DNA of 64,000 nucleotides from G963667975 sp963677395 (GCA_963677395.2 OY781965.2:1302001-1366000); one strand, 5' to 3'. Shown: positions 8,063 to 18,384, numbered from the stretch's first letter. Program-made: numbers and translations. The notes: generated from the letters alone by a model not told the origin.

Positions 8063-10981
8063 TTAAAGAGTTAGAGTGAAGCCTAGTGAAAAATATCTTC
8101 CCGGCATATATGTTTTCGTAATCTGATCCCGGCTTACAACTCCGTCTCCTTTGCCATCTCCATTTATATCTTTATCAAATTCCACCACTTGTTTAAATAC
8201 AACTTTGTCGTTTAACAGGTTTTTGATGCCTCCTTTTATTTGGACATGTTTTCCAAATTTCCGGGCAATAGTTAAATCAAGCAAATTAAATGGCATTTCA
8301 TAAATGTGAGGACTGGTTGGATTTCCTACAAACGCAATTCGTTTTCCGATGACATTGTATAAAAGGCTAACCATCCATCCTGTGGAATCGTTTTGATAAT
8401 ATAGTCCCGCATTGATGATAAATGGTGATTGGCCTTGCATCGCCCTTTTCTTATCACGCAGATAATTTTCTTCTGCTTCCAGTTCACTCTTAATCAGTGA
8501 TGCATTCATTTGTACAGTGAAATCCTTCAGGTAGCGCAGAATAGTAGGGCTTTTATCAAGTTTTGAGAATGATTTACGAACATCAACTTCTATTCCCAAA
8601 CTTGACGATTGTTTCGCATTAATGTAAACATAATCCCAACCACCGGCTCCCGATGAAGGATAAAGGGAGGCTTCTATCGGATTGTTGAATTTTTTGTAGA
8701 AAGCTCCTGCCATGATCACCTCATCCAGACTGGGATACCATTCGTAGCGAATGTCAAAATTATGAATATATGCATTCTTTAATTCGGAGTTTCCAAATAC
8801 CATTGATTTTAGATCGAAATCGTAATAACCATAAGGGGCAACTTCCCTGAATTCAGGACGGTTAATTGTCATTCCATATGCAAAACGAAGTAAGCTTTTG
8901 TCATTAAAGTCATACGTTAAATTTGCAGATGGGAAGAAATTGAGAGTATCATATACTGTATTTGTTGGTAAATTTGTTTTACTGTCATGCCCCGAAAGTG
9001 CAAGCTTGTTTTTCTCAACTCTTACCCCTGTATTTAAGGTGATTAATGGTGTGATCTGGAATTTAGCACTTAAGTATCCTACAATAAGCTCATTGTTGGC
9101 TTTATATGAATCTGATAAGTTCGTTTTTTCATCAACCTTAATTCCATTCGGAAAGTTTATGTTTGCATCCGTATAAATCTCGTCGATCGGTAAAAATAAA
9201 TCTATATTAAAATTTATGGAAGTGGCTCTTGTAAATCCGATATTTCGTGCATTGAATTCACGTTTTTTCTTTTCGTAATAAATTCCTGTTTTTAGCTCAG
9301 GATGAAAATTTCCGATATAGAGTTTGTGTGAATAGTTTGCTCCGATAATTTTAATATTCTCGTTCATGTCTTTAAAGAGACGTCCATTCAAATCGGTGTT
9401 GGCATCATTCGGGAAATAGAGAGAATATTTATCATAGTTCGGATCTGTAATATCTCCTCCAGCATCATAGTAGCTGTAAAAATTCCGGCGATTATCCGGC
9501 TGTAGTTTATTCGCATACGAATATCCCAATACCCAGTCGAATTTTGAATTTTCTTTATTAAATGTATGATTTCCGCCTAATTGTCCTGAGTATGTGGTTC
9601 TGCTGGAATAAGACAGGTCGGTAGCCTTGATTTTTTCGCCACTTTGACTAAAATAGTATTCAAGTCCTGACCTGAGATTGGTTTTTGTTACCCCGTTTTG
9701 GTTGATCAAATTCCGGAATTCAATATTGTTGAAACTGTTGAATGAGTATGAAACATTGAGCATCCCGTTTACCTTTACGGAATTAGAATAAATATTATCC
9801 GTAAAGTCGTACGATTTCTGGTTTACATCTTTAATGGTATCGTATGATATATATGCCGATTTAAGTATTTCGTCGTAATCGTATGAATTGCTATACGAGA
9901 GGGACGATATAATCCCCAGATTGCGTTGATTTCCAAAGTTAAACCGGTGGGTAAAGCTAATACCAAGGCTGTTGTCGTTAGGAGCAGTCATCGATTGAGC
10001 TGTCCATGTTTTGTTAAATGAACGACCAATTTCTGTTAATCTGGCTTTTTGTGCTGCAATTTGTTCTGGCGTACCCGTAAAGTTGTTTAATTTCCCCATT
10101 TCAGAAGTGGAAGGGAATCCATCGGGTAAAGCACGTGTGCCATCATCGAAGCCCAGCCAGTCAGTTTTGCCTCCTTTGTATCGGTAAAAATTCTGAAATG
10201 TTGTACCACTTTGCAATCCGGAAGCATAGCTGATAACAAAACTGTTCTGGTCGGGAATATTTTTGGTAAATACCTGAATGGCTGCTCCGGCAAAATCAGC
10301 AGGCAGTTCGGGTGAAGGTGTTTTATTGATGATAATCCGGTCAATCATCCCGCTTGGAATAACATCAAATGAAAATGCTCTCACGTCAGATTCGGAACTG
10401 GGGGTTGTTGCATTGTTTATCATTACGCTGTTATATCGCTCAATCAATCCGCGAACAACCACAAATCGTCCGTCAATAATGGTAACACCCGGCATTCGTT
10501 TCAGAACTTCCGAAGCGTCTTTGTCCTGCGATTTAGCAATTTGCTGACTTGAAATTCCGGAAGAGATAACATTGGCTTTTTTGATCTCGCTGATCATTGA
10601 TATCTCCGAACCCGTAACTTTTCGATCGGTGATGGTAACTCCCTGCAGACTGGAAACTTCTTCCTGAAGTTCAATAGCTAAAACGGTTGTTTTCCCGTCT
10701 TCAACCTTTACATTTTCAATAGTTTTTTGCTTGTATGATATAAATGAAACAACAAGCGTATATTTTCCGGGTTTTAAATTTGTCAGGAAGAATAATCCTT
10801 CCATATCTGTTGAATTTCCAATGGTTGTTCCTTGTATGATAACATTGGCGCCCACTATGGTTTCCTTCGTTTTTGAATCTTTAATAACACCCTTAATCAT
10901 TCCCGTTTGTGCAATGAGCGATGATGTAATTATCCATAACATCAAAGTTAATGCGCTATGAATCAGCGATTTTTGTGACAT
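8063..10981 (-). CDS. TonB-dependent outer-membrane receptor
   Basis: 972 residues. Signal peptide about 1-24 (ends SLIAQ). Residues about 28-115 form a carboxypeptidase-regulatory-like domain (KGVIKDSKTKETIVGANV, then GKYTLVVSFISY). The plug follows at about 140-250 (ASEVLKRMPGVTIIDG, VVRGLIERYNSVMINN). The rest is a beta-barrel ending in the aromatic strand GRYFSLGFTLTL. Such receptors import a bulky substrate across the outer membrane using TonB energy. There is no SusD partner, so a SusCD glycan system is unlikely. It lies upstream of the dockerin and cohesin genes on the same strand, and the substrate cannot be read from sequence. A phosphate-related ligand is conceivable only because phosphatase genes occur elsewhere in the locus. 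Confidence 0.88.
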   Translation of the reverse strand: MSQKSLIHSALTLMLWIITSSLIAQTGMIKGVIKDSKTKETIVGANVIIQGTTIGNSTDMEGLFFLTNLKPGKYTLVVSFISYKQKTIENVKVEDGKTTVLAIELQEEVSSLQGVTITDRKVTGSEISMISEIKKANVISSGISSQQIAKSQDKDASEVLKRMPGVTIIDGRFVVVRGLIERYNSVMINNATTPSSESDVRAFSFDVIPSGMIDRIIINKTPSPELPADFAGAAIQVFTKNIPDQNSFVISYASGLQSGTTFQNFYRYKGGKTDWLGFDDGTRALPDGFPSTSEMGKLNNFTGTPEQIAAQKARLTEIGRSFNKTWTAQSMTAPNDNSLGISFTHRFNFGNQRNLGIISSLSYSNSYDYDEILKSAYISYDTIKDVNQKSYDFTDNIYSNSVKVNGMLNVSYSFNSFNNIEFRNLINQNGVTKTNLRSGLEYYFSQSGEKIKATDLSYSSRTTYSGQLGGNHTFNKENSKFDWVLGYSYANKLQPDNRRNFYSYYDAGGDITDPNYDKYSLYFPNDANTDLNGRLFKDMNENIKIIGANYSHKLYIGNFHPELKTGIYYEKKKREFNARNIGFTRATSINFNIDLFLPIDEIYTDANINFPNGIKVDEKTNLSDSYKANNELIVGYLSAKFQITPLITLNTGVRVEKNKLALSGHDSKTNLPTNTVYDTLNFFPSANLTYDFNDKSLLRFAYGMTINRPEFREVAPYGYYDFDLKSMVFGNSELKNAYIHNFDIRYEWYPSLDEVIMAGAFYKKFNNPIEASLYPSSGAGGWDYVYINAKQSSSLGIEVDVRKSFSKLDKSPTILRYLKDFTVQMNASLIKSELEAEENYLRDKKRAMQGQSPFIINAGLYYQNDSTGWMVSLLYNVIGKRIAFVGNPTSPHIYEMPFNLLDLTIARKFGKHVQIKGGIKNLLNDKVVFKQVVEFDKDINGDGKGDGVVSRDQITKTYMPGRYFSLGFTLTL

Positions 10982-11298
10982 ATTCCTTTTTCTTTTTTAC
11001 AGGTTGAAATTTGTTGCAAAGAAACAAAGGCCTTTTCCCGTAAGCTAATTTAACTGGTTAAGTTTGTCTTAATTGTGAGTTGAAAATCAGGATTATAGAT
11101 AATGATTACATAACGATTAATTCATTTTAAATTCAGTTAAGAAATTATTAGCTGCGCAGTTGTTTGGATTACAGTGTTATAAATGTCTGATTGTGTAAAC
11201 CCGTTATAGGGATGGCTTTAATTATTCATTATTATTGAGGTAGATACGTTGCTGTTTAAGATAAATACTGCTTATTTGCCGAAAATCTGTTTTTAACC
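10982..11298. other. Divergent intergenic region, no gene seen
   Basis: This 317-base AT-rich gap separates the minus-strand receptor from the plus-strand LysE gene, so it should hold both promoters. No convincing -7/-33 pair, conserved repeat or structured RNA was recognised. Confidence 0.5.
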
Positions 11299-11913
11299 AT
11301 GATGGCTTTACTTAATGGTTTTTTAGTAGGATTGGCAATGGCTGTTTCGGTGGGCCCCGGATTTATTGCAATTTTTCAGCTTACATTAAACAAAGGATTT
11401 CGGGCCGGATTTATCATCACGATGGGTCTCTTTTTAAGCGATATCGTACTATTGATTTTATCATATTTATGGATTTCAAAGCTCGAATTTATCAGGTCGG
11501 TTACTGTTCAGACGGGTATTGCTGCATCATTCGTTTTAATCGCCTTTGGGGTCTGTTCTTTGCTTAAAAAGAGTGATAATAAATTGTCGGGCAGAACAGT
11601 AAAATTAGTTAACTCTGATATAGCTTATTTTTTAAAAGGTTTGATAATCAATATTGTTAATCCTTTTGCATATCTCTATTGGATGGGTGTGGTATCTGTT
11701 TCGCTGACACTTTATTCGGTAAAATTTGTCGATAACTGTTTGTTTTTTAGTTCGATCCTTGCAACTGCCTTTGTTGCCGATGTTCTGAAAATTCATTATT
11801 CATGTAAACTCAAACAGATTCTTAATACAAAGAGCATGCACCGGATTAATGTTTGTTCGGGGCTTTTTTTTATTTTGTGTGGAATAATGTTGATAATAAG
11901 AGTGTTAATGTAG
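11299..11913 (+). CDS. LysE/RhtB-family amino-acid exporter
   Basis: 204 residues with about six hydrophobic segments. The N-terminus AMAVSVGPGFIAIFQLTL is the family signature (VGPG followed by a polar residue pattern). A second signature, NIVNPFAYLYWMGV, lies near residues 118-131 and matches the N-P-K/F-x-x-x-F/Y-W region. These inner-membrane proteins export small metabolites, classically lysine, arginine or homoserine lactone. The substrate cannot be predicted. It stands alone, with 110 bases before the next plus-strand gene. Confidence 0.85.
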   Translation: MMALLNGFLVGLAMAVSVGPGFIAIFQLTLNKGFRAGFIITMGLFLSDIVLLILSYLWISKLEFIRSVTVQTGIAASFVLIAFGVCSLLKKSDNKLSGRTVKLVNSDIAYFLKGLIINIVNPFAYLYWMGVVSVSLTLYSVKFVDNCLFFSSILATAFVADVLKIHYSCKLKQILNTKSMHRINVCSGLFFILCGIMLIIRVLM

Positions 11914-12023
11914 GTGCGGCTTTTCTGTTGCATTGAATTAATTCCTTAACTCAAACTTAGCAATGAATTAACCCGAAAACAATATTTTGAATGTTGCTTT
12001 GTACATTGTTTAATTGATTAAGA

Positions 12024-14705
12024 ATGAGTAATCAAAAATCAGGAGAGGGAGTCTTTCAACAGCAATTGAAAGAAGACCTCCAAAAGTTTTTAAAAGAGCA
12101 ATTTAACCAATATCCGGCCAACGACCTTCTTAAAATTGATCTCCATTGTCATGATTACAATAGTGACGTGCCCGATGAATTGCTGGGACGTATTTTAAAC
12201 GTTCCGGAAACATGGCTTAAAACCGAGCGTCTGTTACAGGAACTGAAAAAGAATCAATGTGATGTATTTACGATCACCAATCATAACAATGCCCGTTCAT
12301 GCTTTGAACAACTTGAAAAAGGGAATGAAATCTTAACAGGAGCTGAATTTAGTTGCATGGTTCCTGACTATAATGTTGGAATTCATGTGTTGGCTTATGG
12401 ATTTTCAAAAGAGCAGGAACGTATTTTAAATAAACTTCGTAAGAATGTGTATCAGTTTCAGGAATATGCCTGTAAAGAACATATTCCGACTATCTGGGCT
12501 CACCCATTGTATCATTATGCTTCGCAGGGTATTCCGCCTTTTGACTTTTTCCGGAAAGTCTCTTTGATTTTTGAACGCTTTGAAGTGGTTAATGGTCAGC
12601 GTGATACATGGCAGAATATGCTTGTAAAAGTATGGCTTGAGTCTCTGACACCGGAGGTGATTGAACAAAATGCGGCCGAGTTTGAAGTTGATATAAAACG
12701 ATATTGCCGTGATCCTTACCGGAAAGTATATTCAGGAGGATCGGATAGTCATATCGGACTTTTTGCCGGACTGACAGGAACGTATCTGTATGTTCCTGAT
12801 CTTGAGAAACAATTGAAAAGTCGAACCAAAATTGAGCTTGCTCTGGAAGCCTTGCGGGAAGGGCGAATGGTGCCTTATGGCTCGCATAACAATAGTGAAA
12901 AACTTACAATTGCCTTACTTGACTATGTTTTTCAGATTGCTTTAAATCGCAAAGACCCGGGCTTACTTCGTATTTTGCTCCATAAGGGATCTTCCCGTGA
13001 TAAAATCATTGCGTTATTGGTGTCCAATGGTTTTGCCGAAGTACAGAGACATAAAACAACCATGAAGTTTGTCAGGTTGTTTCATAACTGTTTTATGGGG
13101 AAAGTGCCTTCTTTTTCCAATAAATGGTTGGTGCCCAAAGCGTACAAACCCATTTATACTGATGCGTTGGCAATGGCACAAACAAGCCGCGATCAGCTTC
13201 CGGAGATTATTCAGATTTACCATTCATCCATTGTTCAGATTAATCAAAAGCTGAACGAAATACTTTATCAGCGATTACAAAAAAAACTGGATAAACTCAC
13301 AACAGAAGGGGCTTTAGGGTCTGTCGATTTTCTTACCATTCTCGATAACTTTGAAATTCCCAGCGAATTCAGAAGCTTGCTTCATCCTGATAAAAAACGC
13401 AGGCAAAAACGCATCAGTACCCCTGATATTCCTGAATTTCTGGATGGACTGTCTTTCCCATTCCTGGCATCTGCATTGATATTGGCAGCCAACTTTACAA
13501 GTACAAAGGTTTTGTACAATACCCGCCCATTGCTATCGGTGTTTTCGGAAATTACAGGAAAGTATAAGCACCCGGAACGAATGCTGTGGTTAAGTGATAC
13601 GTTTGATGATAATAATGGCGTTTCGATGGTCTTAAAACTGGTATTGAAGGAAATTCAACGGAGAAATCTTCCGGTTGATTTCTTGGTTTGCAGCAATACC
13701 GCTCAGGCAGAAGATCATCTTATCGTTATAAAACCTGAACTGGAATTTACGCTTCCTTTCTATCGTCAGCAACCCTTACGAATTCCAAACTTTCTGGCAA
13801 TCCATGAGATTTTTCAGAAAGGAGAATATGATAGGCTAATGTGTTCAACAGAAGGTGCTATGGGGCTGGCAACTATCTATTTGCGAAATGCATTTTCAGT
13901 TAAAGCACATTTTTATATTCATACCGACTGGCTTATGTTTGCCCGTAAAGTCTTGAATATAGATGTTCATAATCTGAATAGATTTCGCAGATTACTTCGT
14001 GCGTATTACAGTAGTTTCGATTCGCTTTTTGTACTAAACAGCGACCAGCAAAAATGGCTTACCGGAAAACAGATGGGCTTTAAACCGGAACAGGTTCATC
14101 AAACAGCTCATTGGGTTGATGATACTTTTATCCCCAAAGCAATTGATCGTAGTGTTCTACTGGGAATTAATGATAATGACTTTGTTTTATTGTATTCAGG
14201 CAGACTGAGTGCAGAAAAAGGGGTGCTGGAATTGCCAGAACTATACAAGCGGTTAAAGTCGGAATTCGAAGGGTTTAAACTGGTGATTGCAGGTGCCGGG
14301 CCTGAAGAAGAAAAACTCCGCGAATTATTACCCGAAGCCGTTTTTGTCGGATGGGTGGATCATTCGCTCCTGCCTGATTATTATTCTACTGCTGATTTGC
14401 TGATCCTGCCATCCAAATTCGATACGTTTAGTTGTTCGGTTCTGGAAGCAATTTCTTGTGGCTTACCTGTTATCGCGTACAACATAAAAGGCCCCAAAGA
14501 CATTATTCAAAGTTATGAAAATGGTTTCTTGGTAAATAATCAGGATGAAATGTATGAACAGATTCATCAGTATATCCTGAATCCGCATCTTCATAGGGAA
14601 TTCAGAAACAGAGCCTTGAAACGTTCTCAGGAATATCGCAAAGATTTTATTTTAGATAAATTGCTCACGCAGGCAGGCCTGAAAACAGATCATGACATAC
14701 AATAG
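12024..14705 (+). CDS. PHP-domain and GT4 glycosyltransferase fusion
   Basis: 893 residues. The N-terminal part (about 38-290) looks like a PHP metal-dependent phosphoesterase: DLHCHDYNSDVPDE, FTITNHNN, a GAEFSC strand, WAHPL and GSDSHIG supply His and Asp ligands. The C-terminal part (about 500-890) is a GT-B glycosyltransferase of the GT4 type, with LLYSGRLSAEKGVLELPEL, VIAGAGPEEEKL, DLLILPSKFDTF and E-x7-E-like SVLEAISCGLPVIAYN. It overlaps the GH13 gene by 14 bases, so the two are co-translated. A role in alpha-glucan or glucosylglycerate-type metabolism is plausible but inferred only from the partner. Fusion of these two domains in one chain is unusual. Confidence 0.8.
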   Translation: MSNQKSGEGVFQQQLKEDLQKFLKEQFNQYPANDLLKIDLHCHDYNSDVPDELLGRILNVPETWLKTERLLQELKKNQCDVFTITNHNNARSCFEQLEKGNEILTGAEFSCMVPDYNVGIHVLAYGFSKEQERILNKLRKNVYQFQEYACKEHIPTIWAHPLYHYASQGIPPFDFFRKVSLIFERFEVVNGQRDTWQNMLVKVWLESLTPEVIEQNAAEFEVDIKRYCRDPYRKVYSGGSDSHIGLFAGLTGTYLYVPDLEKQLKSRTKIELALEALREGRMVPYGSHNNSEKLTIALLDYVFQIALNRKDPGLLRILLHKGSSRDKIIALLVSNGFAEVQRHKTTMKFVRLFHNCFMGKVPSFSNKWLVPKAYKPIYTDALAMAQTSRDQLPEIIQIYHSSIVQINQKLNEILYQRLQKKLDKLTTEGALGSVDFLTILDNFEIPSEFRSLLHPDKKRRQKRISTPDIPEFLDGLSFPFLASALILAANFTSTKVLYNTRPLLSVFSEITGKYKHPERMLWLSDTFDDNNGVSMVLKLVLKEIQRRNLPVDFLVCSNTAQAEDHLIVIKPELEFTLPFYRQQPLRIPNFLAIHEIFQKGEYDRLMCSTEGAMGLATIYLRNAFSVKAHFYIHTDWLMFARKVLNIDVHNLNRFRRLLRAYYSSFDSLFVLNSDQQKWLTGKQMGFKPEQVHQTAHWVDDTFIPKAIDRSVLLGINDNDFVLLYSGRLSAEKGVLELPELYKRLKSEFEGFKLVIAGAGPEEEKLRELLPEAVFVGWVDHSLLPDYYSTADLLILPSKFDTFSCSVLEAISCGLPVIAYNIKGPKDIIQSYENGFLVNNQDEMYEQIHQYILNPHLHREFRNRALKRSQEYRKDFILDKLLTQAGLKTDHDIQ

Positions 14706-16311
14706 CCATGATGAATGGATTTGGTGGAAACACGGGGTGTTCTACCATATTTATCCCTTAAGTTTTTTCGATTCAAACAATGATGGCTTTGGTGACCTTC
14801 GGGGGATAATGCTGAAATTAGGCTATTTAAAAGAGTTAGGGGTAGATGCTATCTGGCTTTCTCCCATTTTTCTTTCGCCGGGTGCCGATTGCGGATATGA
14901 TATTTCCGACTATTACACGATTGATCCGAAATTTGGTACGATAGATGATTTTAGAAAATTACGTGAAGAGGCTCATCATCGTAATATTAAGGTTGTTTTA
15001 GATATGGTGCTCAATCATACTTCGAACAAACATCCCTGGTTTATTGAGTCGGCTTCCGACAAAAAAAGTCTGAAACGCGACTGGTATATCTGGAAATCGG
15101 GAAAAGGAAACCGAAAACCCAATAACTGGAAAACAGCTTTTGGCGGGAGCTGCTGGGAATACCATAAAGGAACCGGGCAATATTACCTGCATTCATTTTT
15201 GAAAGAACAGCCCGACTTAAACTGGAGAAATAAAGAAGTGCGAAAGGAAATGTTTCGGATGCTCCGCTACTGGCTCGAAGAAGGAGTTGATGGTTTTCGT
15301 TTTGACGTGATCAACTTTATTGTCAAAGACAAAAAGCTCCGGAATAATCCTTTTTTGCATTGGATGAATTCCTCGCGTAAGCTACGAACCCGTAACCATC
15401 CGCGCTCCTATAAAATTATCCGCTCCCTCCGGAAACTGTTGGACAAATATCCTGATAAAATGAGCGTGGGCGAAGTTTATACATTACCTCCCGGCGATGC
15501 AAAACTCTCCGCGAGCTATCTCGCAAACGGGGAAAATTCACTGCATCTTGCCTTCGATTTTTCACTCATTTTTACATCGTGGAATGCCCGTGCCTACTAC
15601 AAGGTAATTGATCGTTGGCAAAAAAGTATTCCCGAAAAAGGCTGGCCCTGCAATGTTTTTTCAAATCACGATTTATTGAGGTTTTACAACAGGAGCAGAT
15701 TCGGTTTCTTTAAAAAGAAAAAGGCTCGTATCATCGCGTTGTTATTGATGACGTTAAGAGGGACTCCATTTTTGTACTATGGTGATGAAATAGGAATGAA
15801 AAACAGTTCGGTCCCTCTGGGTAAAATGAAAGATAAACTGGGTAAAAAATATTGGCCTTTGTACAGGGGGCGCGACAGATCCCGAACCCCAATGCAGTGG
15901 AATTCCTACCCCAATGCAGGCTTTTCAGTTGCAGAACCCTGGCTGCCTGTTGATAAAAATTTTGCAGGAGTTAATGTGAAATCACAAAAAGAAAATCCGG
16001 ACTCCCTCCTGAACTTTTACCGAAGTCTTATCATGCTGAGAAAATCTTCCGCAGCACTGCACCGGGGAAACTGGATTGCATTAAATAATGGCTCTGGAAA
16101 TCTTATGGCATATATGCGAACTACTGCCGATGAACGAATACTGGTGTTGATTAATTTCAGCCCGTTTGCGAAGCATTATGTTTATCCTTTAAAAAGTAGG
16201 GATAAGCTGCTTCTCTCAACACATAAATCTTCTCTGGGGAAAACCTTTTCCTCTAAAATAAATTTAAAACCTTTCGAAGGCCTGGTATTTAAGTTGAATG
16301 AAAATAAGTAA
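14692..16311 (+). CDS. GH13 alpha-glucosidase / alpha-amylase family enzyme
   Basis: 539 residues, a normal length for the oligo-1,6-glucosidase or trehalose-synthase-like group. It starts WWKHGVFYHIYPLSFFDSN with no signal peptide, so it is cytoplasmic. The four GH13 regions are present: DMVLNHT, GFRFDVIN (nucleophile Asp205), SVGEVYT (acid/base Glu261) and SNHDLLR (transition-state Asp327). It retains the retaining-glycosidase catalytic triad. It is coupled by a 14-base overlap to the PHP-GT4 fusion gene. Hydrolysis versus transglycosylation, and the exact linkage, cannot be separated by eye. Confidence 0.88.
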   Translation: MTYNSHDEWIWWKHGVFYHIYPLSFFDSNNDGFGDLRGIMLKLGYLKELGVDAIWLSPIFLSPGADCGYDISDYYTIDPKFGTIDDFRKLREEAHHRNIKVVLDMVLNHTSNKHPWFIESASDKKSLKRDWYIWKSGKGNRKPNNWKTAFGGSCWEYHKGTGQYYLHSFLKEQPDLNWRNKEVRKEMFRMLRYWLEEGVDGFRFDVINFIVKDKKLRNNPFLHWMNSSRKLRTRNHPRSYKIIRSLRKLLDKYPDKMSVGEVYTLPPGDAKLSASYLANGENSLHLAFDFSLIFTSWNARAYYKVIDRWQKSIPEKGWPCNVFSNHDLLRFYNRSRFGFFKKKKARIIALLLMTLRGTPFLYYGDEIGMKNSSVPLGKMKDKLGKKYWPLYRGRDRSRTPMQWNSYPNAGFSVAEPWLPVDKNFAGVNVKSQKENPDSLLNFYRSLIMLRKSSAALHRGNWIALNNGSGNLMAYMRTTADERILVLINFSPFAKHYVYPLKSRDKLLLSTHKSSLGKTFSSKINLKPFEGLVFKLNENK

Positions 16312-16913
16312 GTTTTTCTAAATCGCTTACTTCTTTGTTTTTATGTCGACGGCATTGCCCGCAAAGAAAATCAATATTGTTTCGTGAAAGAAACAAGCTT
16401 TCTCATAGTGCCTTCCCATGGCTGACAGGCTGAGGTCCTGTATTCAGGAAAGTCTGGATCAAGGCCTGAATTGGAGCGGAATATTTGTGTTAACATGTTT
16501 ATCCGATTCTTAACCAAAACAGCATTGTTGCGGGAATATAAAAACATGGCGAATTGCAGAATAATTTTGGAGAATCCGTAAACCGTGATATCAGGGAATA
16601 GGCAATCCGTAGCAAGGATTGCAGTGGTGAAGTTTTAAATTTAATACAATACAGGAAAAAATTCCCGTAAGACTTTTCTATTTGTTTAATGCTTTATTAA
16701 TCAGGAGATTGCGTTGCGAATCGTATTGCAAATCATAATAATTTGTTATCGAATCGAAAATCAATCATTAATATTATATATTTTCACAACCGTAAATTTT
16801 CAAAATAGCGTATAAGCTTATTTTATTTACGTATGATTATTAATTTAATGTCTGTTTTTTGTTCAGATGTGACTGACGGGGCGAAGCTGTGTGATAATGG
16901 TTAATGGTTATTT
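16312..16913. other. Intergenic region before the recombinase gene
   Basis: This 602-base gap has no convincing gene. A weak hairpin (AAGTAAG/CTTACTT, 16306-16332) overlaps the GH13 stop and may end that operon. A perfect 7-bp hairpin (GCAATCC/GGATTGC) lies at 16602-16622. No clear attI site or inverted repeat marking the left edge of the accessory region was found. Confidence 0.5.
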
Positions 16914-18299
16914 ATGAAAGCGAGTAAAATAATACATAAAGGAGCTGAAAGGATTAAGCTTGAATTTGTCAATACTCCAGAGAATAATAATCTAGTACGA
17001 AAGATTGCCGGTTCTACCTGGAGTAAAACACAAAATGCATGGCATATACCCTATACCAAAGAAGCGTTTGGACAGTTGAAATTGCTTTTTCCTGATATAG
17101 AAATATCAGGACTTCGACCTGAAGTTGTTGTTCAGGTAAATAAACCGGAGAAAAAAGCAGAATTGAAACCTTCTTTGCCAAACAAAACAGATATAATCAT
17201 AACTTATACAGCAAAACAGATTATTATAAAGATTCCTAAAAACGAAGTTGATATTCGGTTTATCCGAACATTTAATTATGTTCGTTGGGATAAAACTAAT
17301 TACTGCTATATACTACCCAATTATGGAAAGAATCTGGAATTGCTGAAAAATTATTTTGGTGAAAGAATTACAAAGCTTGAATATAAAACAGAAGAAGTAA
17401 AGAAAATATTATCAGTAGCAAGTCATCCGCCTTATATCGGCGAATTACCCAAACTTGACACACAGAGTTTAAAAGAAATAGCTCAGTTTAAACAATGGAT
17501 GGAGCATAAGCGATATAGCGAATCTACAATAAAAACATATTTACAAGCCATAACCATATTTCTGAAGTTTGCAAAACCAAAAACAAGTGCAGAGGTAACA
17601 AATGATGATATGATAAGATTTGTACATCAATATCTTATCCCCCGAAAACTTAGCTTATCATACCAGAACCAAGCAGTTAATGCAGCAAGGCTTTTCTTTA
17701 AAACCATACAGGGTTCTAAGCTGATAACCGAGCAAATAGAACGCCCACGTAGAGAACACAAATTACCCAATGTATTAAGTAAAGAAGAAGTTTTATTAGT
17801 ATTAAATGCATTGGTAAATGTAAAACACAAAACTATGCTAAGCTTAATATATGCATGTGGATTAAGAAGAAGTGAATTACTAAATTTGAAACCAGAGAAT
17901 ATTGATTCTAAAAGGCATTTGTTGATAATCTTAAATTCAAAAGGGAAAAAAGACAGAGTTGTACCAATTTCGGATAAAATTATAGAAATGTTACGTGAAT
18001 ATTATAAAACATATAAACCAAGAACATGGCTGTTTGAAGGACAATTTGAAAACACACAATATTCTGAACAGAGTTTGCAAAGTGTTTTAAAGCAGGCAAT
18101 AACAAAAGCAAATATTAAAAAACAGGTTACTTTACATTGGTTACGACATAGTTATGCAACTCATTTATTAGAATCAGGAACAGATTTAAGATATATTCAG
18201 GAATTATTGGGGCATAAAAGTTCGAAGACCACTGAAATATACACACATGTTACAGAAAAAAGCTTGTCAAAAATAAAATCACCATTTGATGATTTGTAA
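16914..18299 (+). CDS. Tyrosine recombinase with duplicated HARP-like N-terminal modules
   Basis: 461 residues. The C-terminal catalytic domain has the full set: Arg318 (CGLRRSEL), Lys in SKGKKDRVVPI, His408 and Arg411 (HWLRHSYATHLL), His434 (LLGHKSS) and nucleophile Tyr443 (EIYTHV). A SAM-like core-binding domain spans about 185-270 (FKQWMEHKRYSESTIKTYL). Before it are two roughly 55-residue repeats, about 5-62 and 88-160, each with a pattern W-(S/D)-K-T-x-N-x-(W/Y)-x-(I/L)-P. This recalls the HARP module of annealing helicases; that link is inference. No IntI-type insertion is seen between the catalytic Arg and the HxxR motif. It reads into the array of palindrome-bordered genes and is the best candidate for moving them. 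Confidence 0.85.
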   Translation: MKASKIIHKGAERIKLEFVNTPENNNLVRKIAGSTWSKTQNAWHIPYTKEAFGQLKLLFPDIEISGLRPEVVVQVNKPEKKAELKPSLPNKTDIIITYTAKQIIIKIPKNEVDIRFIRTFNYVRWDKTNYCYILPNYGKNLELLKNYFGERITKLEYKTEEVKKILSVASHPPYIGELPKLDTQSLKEIAQFKQWMEHKRYSESTIKTYLQAITIFLKFAKPKTSAEVTNDDMIRFVHQYLIPRKLSLSYQNQAVNAARLFFKTIQGSKLITEQIERPRREHKLPNVLSKEEVLLVLNALVNVKHKTMLSLIYACGLRRSELLNLKPENIDSKRHLLIILNSKGKKDRVVPISDKIIEMLREYYKTYKPRTWLFEGQFENTQYSEQSLQSVLKQAITKANIKKQVTLHWLRHSYATHLLESGTDLRYIQELLGHKSSKTTEIYTHVTEKSLSKIKSPFDDL

Positions 18300-18330
18300 A
18301 TAAATATTACATTTGTTGGATGAGTAAATA

Positions 18331-18384
18331 TGTCATACATATTCATCCAATTTGGCATGCTTTGTATGAGTTTATCATACATAT
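18331..18384. repeat. Short repeats just after the recombinase gene (candidate primary site)
   Basis: CATACATAT occurs directly repeated at 18334-18342 and 18376-18384. Between and around these, GTATGA-gttta-TCATAC forms a perfect inverted repeat. An outer imperfect pair GGATGA/TCATCC surrounds the first copy. The cluster lies between the recombinase stop and the first carried gene, where a primary attachment site might be. A terminator or chance are alternatives. Confidence 0.35.

Noticed and set aside
16914..18299. Classical class-type integron integrase (IntI)
   Set aside because: No extra IntI helix region is visible before the HxxR motif and no attI was found; only the array layout is integron-like.
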